Shown: in pieces, positions 12,989-18,850 of the stretch
Layout: each line of letters opens with the position of its first letter
How positions within the stretch are numbered: position 1 is the stretch's first letter
Origin: Sphingobium sp.
GTDB taxonomy: Bacteria > Pseudomonadota > Alphaproteobacteria > Sphingomonadales > Sphingomonadaceae
Assembly (NCBI GenBank): GCA_030148625.1
Contig: JASBTC010000221.1
Location: 1-18,850, forward strand
Direction of reading: 5' to 3'
DNA: 18,850 nt
Position numbers and translations under genes: made by a program
The notes under the pieces: model-generated
Told to the model about the DNA's origin: nothing
The model's input: only the letters and a program-made list of their open reading frames with translations
The model's database searches: none

Positions 12989-15754
12989 TCAGAAGTTGGC
13001 GCGGACGCCGACATAGAATTTGCGGCCGATCACGTCGTAGATCGACGCATTGGTCGCCGAATTCGAGATGAAGTCGACCGGCGTGACCGGTGGCTTGCGA
13101 TCGAGCAGGTTGTCGACACCCGCATAGATCTCGCTCTTCGATCCGAGCAGGCCGTCGATCTTGTACTTCACCGACATGTCCAGATAGACGACCGCGCCAA
13201 TGTCGTTGTCCTTCTTCGACAGCTGTTCGGGGCCAAAGGTGACGTCATACACGCCGCCATTGATGTAGCGGGCCTGGACGAATGCCCCCCAACGGTCGGT
13301 GTCGTAATTGGCGGACAGGGTCGCCTTGAAATCTGGCATGCCGCCGGCATTGCGTCCGCCCACTTCTCCCGCGACGTCCAGCGGGACACCGCCCGACGGT
13401 GCGATCCGCTTGTGGAGCAGATAGCTGGCTACCGCGCCCAGGCCGAGGCGGCCATTACCCAGATCGGTGGTGTAGCGCGCCTCGAAATCGAGCCCCTGCA
13501 GCTTGTAGGTGCCGAGGTTCAAATTCTGCTGCTTCACCTCGACGAGCGATTTGTTCGGGCCGAACGTGATCAGCGAGCAGACCGCAGTCTCGCCATCGAA
13601 GCAGCGCTGCACGATATCCTGCGGACTGAGCGTACCGATTGCGTCCTTCAGGTCGATATCCCACCAGTCGAGCGAAGCGCGGAACTTGCCAAGAGTGAGC
13701 ACGGCGCCAACCGTCTTCGTGATCGCCGTTTCTTCGGTCAGATTCGGATTGCCCGAAATCGGCGTGCGGACGTTCGAGGTGCCGGTGGCACCGCTGAACG
13801 GATTGCTGAGATTGCTGAACAACAACACGCTCTCGACGAAGGACTCGCCGATGCTGGGTGCGCGGATATCGCGGGAGATGGTGCCGCGGAAGCGGAGGAT
13901 GTCGATCGGCTCGAAGGTGAGGCCGGCCTTCCACGTGACGACATTGCCCATGGTCGAATAATGGGTGTAGCGCGCGGCGCCGTTGAAATCGAGCTTCTGC
14001 GCGCCGTCGAGGAGCGGCACAGCGATTTCGGCAAAGCCTTCGGTCACGTCATATTTGCCGCGGAGCGGCTGGGCATTGACGATCGCAAATGCTTCGCTGT
14101 CATTGAGTGCGTTGACCGTGCGGTTCAGCTTCTGGCTGCGATGTTCGGCACCGACCGTGGCGCGGATCGGGCCCGCCCAGCCCTGGAACAGTTCGCCGCC
14201 GATCTCACCGGCAAACACCGACTGTTCGATGCGCGTGTTCGAGACGCCGGTGCCGGTGATGTAGCCGATCGCGGCCTGGCTCGGCGACCCCTGACCGAAC
14301 AGGTTGATCGGCACGCATGACGGATCATTGTCGGCCGGGTCCGCATTGACGTTGACGCGGCAGGAGATGGTGTTGCCCACCTTCACCGCATCCGCGGCGC
14401 GGAGCAGATTGCCGACGATCAGATTGTTGTACTGTTTGTTGCTGAAATCGGTGCGGCCATATTGGCCGGAGACTTCCCAATTCCACTTGGAGCCGATGTC
14501 CCCCTTCAATCCGCCGACGAAGCGATAGCTTTCGGTCAGCGACGCGGAGGTGATCGGCGGGAATTCGCTGAAGGTGCGGAACAGCACGACCGGCGCACCG
14601 AGCGCCGCGACGCTCGCGGGCAGATAGGGATTGTCGGGCGTGATCACCACGTCGCCGAAGCTGAAGGCGTTGACGAGCGCGCCACGTGACTTGGAGCGCG
14701 CGAAGCTGGCCTCCGCGAAAAAGTCGATGCTGTCGGTCAGCTCGTAATTCACCGCGCCGAGCACGTTGAAACGCTGGGTAGGAACGACAAGCGCCGTTTC
14801 ATCCGCCAGGCGCGAACCGCTGCCGCCGATCATCAATGTTCCGCCGATTTCGCCGAGCACGCGCGGACGCGCCGTGCCGTCGGCGAAGAACTCCAGATTG
14901 TCGGTCGGCAGGCCCAGGCCGATCGTCACGCCATTGGGGCTGGCGAGGTAGAGCACGGCATTGTCGCGGAAAACATAGTCAGGAATGCCGTCGCTCGACG
15001 TCTTGCTCAGCGGGTTGGTGACGAGCGCCGGGCTGCGGCGCTGCCATCCGCGCGCACCGGCGCGGGGAATGCCCTTATTGTCGTCGAAGTCCGCGGCGAG
15101 CAGGAAATGGCCGCGCCCACCACCGAACTTGCCGCCCCAGGCGGCCGACAGACGCAGATTCTCGGCGTCGCCCTTGTCGGCCATGCCATATTGCGCGTTG
15201 AGTTTCAGCCCTTCGAGCTTGTCGTCATAGATCAGGTTGATGACGCCCGAGACGGCATCCGAACCATAGGCCGCCGATGCACCGCCGGTGACGACCTCGA
15301 CGCGCTGGATGGCGAGCGAGGGTACAACGTTGAGATCGACATTCTCGAATTCATCGAACGGCGTCGAGCGCCGGCCATTGACGAGGACGAGGTTACGGTT
15401 GGTGCCGAGACCACGAAGATCGACCACATTCACACCGTTCTGGCGGCTGTTGAGGTTCGTCGACGCAGGCGTCAGCGTGCCGGTGAAGGCCGGGATTTCG
15501 TTGAGGACATTGGCGACGTTGGTCGTGCCGCGCTGGTCGATCAGTTCGGTACCGATCGACAGGACCGGCGTTGGCGCCTCGAAATTGCCCTTGATGCGCG
15601 ACCCGGTGACGGTGATCAGGCCGTCATCCGCTGCTGCATCCTCGGCGGCCTGCTCCGCCGGCTGATCGGCCGGAACGGTCTGCGCAAAGGCGGGCACCGC
15701 CATCACCCAAAGCGCGACGCCAGACAAAATCTTCAAATTGCTCGAGAAAGTCAT
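12989..15754 (-). CDS. TonB-dependent outer-membrane receptor
   Basis: A 921-residue receptor. The signal peptide is residues 1-25 (N-L-K-I-L-S-G-V-A-L-W-V-M-A-V-P-A-F-A-Q). An acidic linker leads to D-G-L-I-T-V-T-G-S-R-I, which stands where the TonB box is expected in this class. The plug follows: N-V-A-N-V-L-N-E-I-P-A-F, then D-L-R-G-L-G-T-N-R-N-L-V-L-V-N-G-R-R and V-E-V-V-T-G-G-A-S-A-A-Y-G-S-D-A-V-S-G-V-I-N. The beta barrel fills the remainder and ends in F-Y-V-G-V-R-A-N-F with the terminal Phe needed for outer-membrane insertion. The sequence class is the Oar-free, plug-and-barrel type common in sphingomonads and Caulobacter, which takes up oligosaccharides, peptides or iron chelates. The ATG at 15754 is preferred because AGAAGGGG is six bases before it; the ATG at 15760 touches that site. 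Gene context points to a peptide-like substrate. Confidence 0.96.
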   Translation of the reverse strand: MTFSSNLKILSGVALWVMAVPAFAQTVPADQPAEQAAEDAAADDGLITVTGSRIKGNFEAPTPVLSIGTELIDQRGTTNVANVLNEIPAFTGTLTPASTNLNSRQNGVNVVDLRGLGTNRNLVLVNGRRSTPFDEFENVDLNVVPSLAIQRVEVVTGGASAAYGSDAVSGVINLIYDDKLEGLKLNAQYGMADKGDAENLRLSAAWGGKFGGGRGHFLLAADFDDNKGIPRAGARGWQRRSPALVTNPLSKTSSDGIPDYVFRDNAVLYLASPNGVTIGLGLPTDNLEFFADGTARPRVLGEIGGTLMIGGSGSRLADETALVVPTQRFNVLGAVNYELTDSIDFFAEASFARSKSRGALVNAFSFGDVVITPDNPYLPASVAALGAPVVLFRTFSEFPPITSASLTESYRFVGGLKGDIGSKWNWEVSGQYGRTDFSNKQYNNLIVGNLLRAADAVKVGNTISCRVNVNADPADNDPSCVPINLFGQGSPSQAAIGYITGTGVSNTRIEQSVFAGEIGGELFQGWAGPIRATVGAEHRSQKLNRTVNALNDSEAFAIVNAQPLRGKYDVTEGFAEIAVPLLDGAQKLDFNGAARYTHYSTMGNVVTWKAGLTFEPIDILRFRGTISRDIRAPSIGESFVESVLLFSNLSNPFSGATGTSNVRTPISGNPNLTEETAITKTVGAVLTLGKFRASLDWWDIDLKDAIGTLSPQDIVQRCFDGETAVCSLITFGPNKSLVEVKQQNLNLGTYKLQGLDFEARYTTDLGNGRLGLGAVASYLLHKRIAPSGGVPLDVAGEVGGRNAGGMPDFKATLSANYDTDRWGAFVQARYINGGVYDVTFGPEQLSKKDNDIGAVVYLDMSVKYKIDGLLGSKSEIYAGVDNLLDRKPPVTPVDFISNSATNASIYDVIGRKFYVGVRANF

Positions 15755-15813
15755 GTCCATCCCCTTCTGGCCCCGAGCGATTCAGTCGCATTGTCGGGGC
15801 GTTGGTGCGTCCG

Positions 15814-15842
15814 ATAGTACATTTATGATCAGGATTAAAGCA
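15814..15842 (-). promoter_or_regulatory. Weak candidate promoter for the TonB receptor operon
   Basis: On the minus strand TGCTTT (15842-15837) and TACTAT (15819-15814) are 17 bases apart, about 60 bases upstream of the receptor start. The -35 is poor, the -10 has four of six consensus bases. The AT-rich surroundings support a promoter here. Confidence 0.3.
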
Positions 15843-15848
15843 GCCTTA

Positions 15849-15877
15849 TTTGAAATTTTGGCAGCATTAATTTCCAA
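15849..15877. promoter_or_regulatory. Inverted repeat upstream of the TonB receptor
   Basis: TTTGAAATT (15849-15857) and AATTTCCAA (15869-15877) are inverted copies matching at eight of nine positions; their centres are 20 bases apart, close to two helical turns. The repeat lies between the divergent receptor and GNAT genes and is a candidate binding site for the nearby GntR regulator. Its arms do not match the best-known FCD-GntR consensus, so this is tentative. Confidence 0.4.
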
Positions 15878-16023
15878 TCCGGATGTCGGACAGCCGATCC
15901 CGGATGCGCGCGCCGACACCCGAACGACGCGGAATCGGGTCATTGCAACGCCCGCGGACCGCCATAAATTCGCTGCAATTCCGCCCAAACCTGCCCGGCC
16001 AGGATGGGGAGGGGTCGATCGAC

Positions 16024-16554
16024 ATGTTGCCCGCAAGGATGACGTCGCCGCTGGCAACGCTACTGCCGTTCGAGGATGAACATATCGAGCCGTTGAGAGC
16101 AGCGTGCGCAGCGGATCCGGATATCTGGGAAATCTATCCGATCTCCATGCTCGGCGAGCATTTCGACGCCTCGCTGGACTTTATCCGCGCAAGGCCCAAC
16201 TGGACGATGTTCGCCGCGTTCCACGCCGGCGAACTCGTCGGGATGACAAGCTTCATCGGCATGACCGAAGCCGACCGGATCGAGATCGGCGCCACCTATA
16301 TCGCCCCAAAGGTTCGCGGTGGCCCTTTCAACGCCGAGATGAAGCGCCTGATGATCGACCGTGCATTCACCCAGGGCTTCGCCGCGATCCAGTTCCGCAT
16401 CGACACGCGCAACGGACGGTCGATGAGGGCTGTCGAGAAACTCGGCGCGAAACGGGTGGCGGTGATCGAGGCCGATATGCGGACATGGACAGGCTTTGTC
16501 CGCGACACCGCAGTCTATTGCCTGGAACGGAGCGAATGGTGCCCTACGGGCTAA
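16024..16554 (+). CDS. RimJ/RimL-like GNAT acetyltransferase
   Basis: A 176-residue single-domain acetyltransferase. The segment I-E-I-G-A-T-Y-I-A-P-K-V-R-G-G-P-F-N (87-104) is the beta-4 strand and acetyl-CoA loop in the form typical of the Acetyltransf_3 group (R-G-G-P-F-N in place of Q-G-x-G-x-A), followed by F-R-I-D-T-R-N-G-R-S-M-R-A-V-E-K-L-G-A-K-R (124-144), the conserved N-x-x-S-x-x-A-x-E-K-x-G-F/A motif. The family acetylates ribosomal protein N-termini, small amines or antibiotics; the acceptor is not visible. GGGAGGGG lies about nine bases before the ATG at 16024; the ATG at 16039 has only AAGG directly in front. It is divergent from the TonB receptor and tail-to-tail with the GntR gene (four bases between stops), so it is probably expressed separately from the receptor operon. 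Confidence 0.88.
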   Translation: MLPARMTSPLATLLPFEDEHIEPLRAACAADPDIWEIYPISMLGEHFDASLDFIRARPNWTMFAAFHAGELVGMTSFIGMTEADRIEIGATYIAPKVRGGPFNAEMKRLMIDRAFTQGFAAIQFRIDTRNGRSMRAVEKLGAKRVAVIEADMRTWTGFVRDTAVYCLERSEWCPTG

Positions 16555-16558
16555 CGCC

Positions 16559-17251
16559 CTAGAAGTTCAGGCTGTGCTCGTTGAGTTTGCCATGGGTGAA
16601 GATGGCGTTGAGCACCCGATCCTCGCAGGACGATATCATCATGATCGTATATCTGCGGATCTCGTCGGTCTGGTTGTCCTTCACCAGGTCGAGCAGCCCG
16701 CTATGCTGTTCCCATTGATAGGGCAGCGACTTGGTCAGCTTGATGTAGATCCAGTAGATCCGCATCGTCGTTTCCTCGAGTTGCCGGATCCAGCTGATCA
16801 ACAGCGGAAACTGCGTCTGCTGCGCGATATAGATGTTGAAGTCCCGGTTCGCCGTCAGCAGCCTCAGCGCATCCTCGTCGCTGTCGATCGGCCCGTCGTG
16901 GAAGACGGCATCGTTGCGGCGCCTGAATTCGGCTTCTTCGATCTGGGGCGAGATCATCGAGAGCACGCTGGGCTCGACCATCTTGCGGATCATGAAATTC
17001 TCTTTCACGTCCTTCAGCGTCAGCGACGATATGCGCGTGATCCTGGGTGAGGGCGACACCATGAATTGCTGCGCGGTCATCTGTTCCATGGCATTGCGCG
17101 CGGCGGTGCGGCTGATGTCGAACATGCGCGTCAGGATATTCTCGGACACTTTCTGGCCGGGGGCGAGACGCTGCGTCACGATCGCATCCATGATCCGGTC
17201 ATAGACTTCCAGCGTATCCTTGTCCGCCTGTGCCTCGCCTGCGATCGTCAT
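16559..17251 (-). CDS. GntR-family regulator, FCD subfamily
   Basis: A 230-residue regulator. Residues 14-75 are the GntR winged helix: V-Y-D-R-I-M-D-A-I-V-T-Q-R-L-A-P-G-Q-K-V-S-E-N-I-L-T-R-M-F-D-I-S-R-T-A-A-R-N-A-M-E. Residues 80-225 are all-helical and fit the FCD ligand domain. FCD domains normally bind a metal through an Asp and three His; here D137 and H183 are present, but the His expected just after D137 (F-N-I-Y) and that near residue 204 (I-M-M-I-S-S) are missing, so metal binding may be lost or changed. AGGAGG lies about ten bases before the ATG at 17251; the longer frame upstream is not protein-like. Its place two genes from the TonB receptor suggests it controls that operon in response to an organic acid or amino acid. 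This is inference. Confidence 0.88.
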   Translation of the reverse strand: MTIAGEAQADKDTLEVYDRIMDAIVTQRLAPGQKVSENILTRMFDISRTAARNAMEQMTAQQFMVSPSPRITRISSLTLKDVKENFMIRKMVEPSVLSMISPQIEEAEFRRRNDAVFHDGPIDSDEDALRLLTANRDFNIYIAQQTQFPLLISWIRQLEETTMRIYWIYIKLTKSLPYQWEQHSGLLDLVKDNQTDEIRRYTIMMISSCEDRVLNAIFTHGKLNEHSLNF

Positions 17252-17437
17252 TCCGGGCCGCCCTCCTGCCACCGACCCTACAATCAAGACAAAACAAATC
17301 AAATGCATCGACGTGCGGCACCCCGCCTTCCTTCCCCGCGCATTCAAACCGGCCGGAACGCCTAAGATCGAGCGGCGTGTTGCAGCGAAGCGAAGATCGC
17401 GCGACACTCGCACCATCCGATCGCGAAGGAGAATGAC

Positions 17438-17881
17438 ATGTCGAGACTGGGCACGGCCCTAGCCGCAATCGCCCTTTCAGGCGCACTGGTCGCGTGCGGC
17501 ACGGCTTCCGCGCCCGCCCCTGCCGACAATGTTGCGGCGAACGATGTCGTGGACAATGCCGCCAACATGACAATGGGTGAGACGCCCACCGTGATCGCCG
17601 CCAGCTATGACTGCAAGCCCGCGATGAAGGTCGATGTCGTCTACGACAACAGCGATCCCGAAACGTCCAGGGCAAAGGTGACGATCGACGGCAAGACTTA
17701 CGACATGACCATTGCCCGTTCCGCATCCGGCGCGCGCTATGCCACCGATGCGGGCCGCAGCCCCGGCAAGACGCTGGTGTGGTGGAACAAGGGCAATGAC
17801 GGCACCCTGCTGGAAGGCAAGGCGGGTGCGGCGGATGCCACGGAGGAAACGATCGTCGCCAGCTGCACCGGAAAAGGCTGA
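17438..17881 (+). CDS. MliC-type lysozyme-inhibitor lipoprotein
   Basis: A 147-residue lipoprotein. The lipobox is L-V-A-C20, after a short basic N-terminus and hydrophobic core; a Ala/Asn/Asp-rich linker (about 21-50) follows. Residues 55-145 match the MliC/PliC fold: Y-D-C59, V-D-V-V-Y-D-N-S, the strand K-V-T-I-D-G-K-T-Y-D-M, the signature S-A-S-G-A-R-Y (95-101), and T-L-V-W-W-N-K-G-N-D-G-T-L; C59 and C143 should form the conserved disulfide. Such proteins block C-type lysozyme with the S-A-S-G loop, and in environmental bacteria may act against other lysozymes or during wall turnover. AAGGAG lies six bases before the ATG at 17438, a near-ideal ribosome binding site. The gene converges on the next one with seven bases between stops. 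Confidence 0.85.
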   Translation: MSRLGTALAAIALSGALVACGTASAPAPADNVAANDVVDNAANMTMGETPTVIAASYDCKPAMKVDVVYDNSDPETSRAKVTIDGKTYDMTIARSASGARYATDAGRSPGKTLVWWNKGNDGTLLEGKAGAADATEETIVASCTGKG

Positions 17882-17888
17882 GCGGCGA

Positions 17889-18850
17889 TCAGCGCTTCGG
17901 ACAGCCCTCGACACGGACATCGCCGAGCGGAGCGCCCTTTCGATCGACATAATGATGGTTCACGGTCACGCCGTCGGCGATCAGCATGCGCAAGAGCTTG
18001 TCCGAACAGATGCTGGCGGCCACGACGTCACGAACGACTTCCTGCCGCGCGCTGTCCGCAGTGGTGGATTTATAGGCATAAGTGATCTCCGTGCCATCGG
18101 CGGAGGCGCGCTCGAAGACGAGACCACCCTCCAGGCGGCGACCGCGCACTGCATCGGCCTTTGCCGCAATCTCCGCGAGCTGCGCCGCGACATCCTCGCG
18201 ATTGAGAAAGCCGGCGTCGAGCATCTCGCGATGCGAGGGATACCACATGCTTGCAGCCGGCGTGGAGGCCGCCTTGCGGACGAATGCCTCCGCGACGCCG
18301 GCATCGTCCAGCGCGTCGCTCATCACCGGCGCCAACAGCCGGTTGTCGCTTTCGGAATAGCCATCCATGGTCGCCTGGTGGAAGCCGATCTCCGCCGCAT
18401 AGGATGCGCTCCTCTCCCGCCCCGCGACAAGCACGACGGTACAGGCCGACAGGCAATATTCGCGGGCATGCGTCCTCAGCCCGGCGGCGCGGATCGCATC
18501 GGCGATCGTACGCGCCTCCATCAAACGGCCGCCGATCGAACGCAGGATCACCGTGCTGGCCTTGGGATATCGGCTCAGGATCGCGGCGAAGCGCGCACCG
18601 GCCCCTTCCGATAGCGGCCCGTCGATGGTGATACGATCGGCAGATCCCCGCATCGACGCCGGCGGCCCCAGCGGGTCATGACCGCTGGCGATTTGGAAAA
18701 GCTCGTTCGCGGTACTGAATCTGCCGGGCAACCCCAATGCCGCGATCAGCAACAAGGCGATGAGCAGCGCGCGACCGGCGAACTTCACCTTGAGCGGATG
18801 GTGGGCAAAGGATCGCCAGATGCCGATGGCCGCCCATGCAATGATGATCG
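17889..18850 (-). CDS. Membrane-anchored ClpP/crotonase-like periplasmic protein (partial, 5' end outside)
   Basis: The frame is open through the right window edge. Inside it, the last possible start is a GTG at 18788, but it has no ribosome binding site, and the codons before it continue in frame as I-I-I-A-W-A-A-I-G-I-W-R-S-F-A-H-H-P-L-K, which looks like another membrane segment with a basic end; the true start is probably further right. From the GTG, residues 5-22 are a membrane helix, followed by an exported domain. Residues 52-140 resemble the COG3904/ClpP-crotonase fold: R-I-T-I-D-G-P-L, then V-I-L-R-S-I-G-G-R-L-M-E-A-R-T-I-A-D-A-I-R, and the conserved Y-C-L-S-A-C-T-V-V-L-V-A-G, whose Ser is at the place of the ClpP nucleophile. 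A protease activity is not certain; the Cys pair may form a disulfide. The C-terminal 100 residues are unassigned. Confidence 0.78.
   Translation of the reverse strand, partial: IIIAWAAIGIWRSFAHHPLKVKFAGRALLIALLLIAALGLPGRFSTANELFQIASGHDPLGPPASMRGSADRITIDGPLSEGAGARFAAILSRYPKASTVILRSIGGRLMEARTIADAIRAAGLRTHAREYCLSACTVVLVAGRERSASYAAEIGFHQATMDGYSESDNRLLAPVMSDALDDAGVAEAFVRKAASTPAASMWYPSHREMLDAGFLNREDVAAQLAEIAAKADAVRGRRLEGGLVFERASADGTEITYAYKSTTADSARQEVVRDVVAASICSDKLLRMLIADGVTVNHHYVDRKGAPLGDVRVEGCPKR

Noticed and set aside
10732..15754. Lasso-peptide or siderophore locus centred on the TonB receptor
   Set aside because: Sphingomonad lasso loci carry precursor, B and C maturation genes and an isopeptidase; none is present, and the peptidase here has the prolyl aminopeptidase signature. 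No FecI/FecR pair is nearby.
17282..17302. Direct repeat of AATCAA (17282 and 17297) upstream of the GntR gene as an autoregulatory site
   Set aside because: Six-base, AT-rich copies 15 bases apart are too likely by chance, and there is no dyad symmetry.

Overview
The window is a GC-rich chromosomal stretch that looks like an alphaproteobacterium of the Sphingomonadales (Sphingomonas/Sphingopyxis-like). This rests on codon and base composition, a large TonB-dependent receptor of the type sphingomonads carry in many copies, many weak or unusual start codons, and an intergenic hairpin pair of the CCTGAACTTGTTTCAGG type that I associate with this order. The placement is inference from pattern, not from a database match. 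I see no tRNA, rRNA, transposase, phage gene or CRISPR array.

Layout. (1) Bases 1-37 hold the first codons of a leftward gene with a twin-arginine signal. (2) 203-3728 is a regulatory and resistance block: a MerR/TipAS-type regulator followed by a GNAT acetyltransferase, then a TetR regulator divergent from an MFS transporter, with a palindrome between them that is a good TetR operator candidate. (3) 3746-6153 holds a GNAT and a secreted FKBP-type prolyl isomerase, probably one operon, and three small envelope proteins (a two-helix membrane protein, a secreted helical protein, and an anchored FxLYD-like protein). (4) 6254-6343 is a REP-like pair of hairpins. (5) 6378-9101 reads leftward: a secreted serine hydrolase of the beta-lactamase/class C fold, a 58-residue two-helix protein whose TTG start overlaps the hydrolase stop, and a 178-residue protein of unknown function. 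(6) 9102-9801 is a 700-base stretch with no convincing gene; its right half is AT-rich and has a promoter-like sequence. (7) 9802-10684 holds a DUF465-type small protein and a beta-carbonic anhydrase, closed by a strong hairpin.

(8) 10732-17251 is the most coherent functional unit: FCD-type GntR regulator, TonB-dependent receptor, DUF1611/DgcN-type P-loop protein and prolyl aminopeptidase. The last three run leftward in order with gaps of 42 and 118 bases, and a GNAT gene sits between receptor and regulator on the other strand. I read this as uptake and processing of a peptide or amino-acid derivative: the receptor brings the substrate across the outer membrane, the peptidase removes an N-terminal proline, and the DgcN-like enzyme acylates a released (possibly D-) amino acid. 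The substrate is not known. (9) 17438-18850 has an MliC-type lysozyme-inhibitor lipoprotein converging on a membrane-anchored ClpP/crotonase-like periplasmic protein whose reading frame runs off the right edge.
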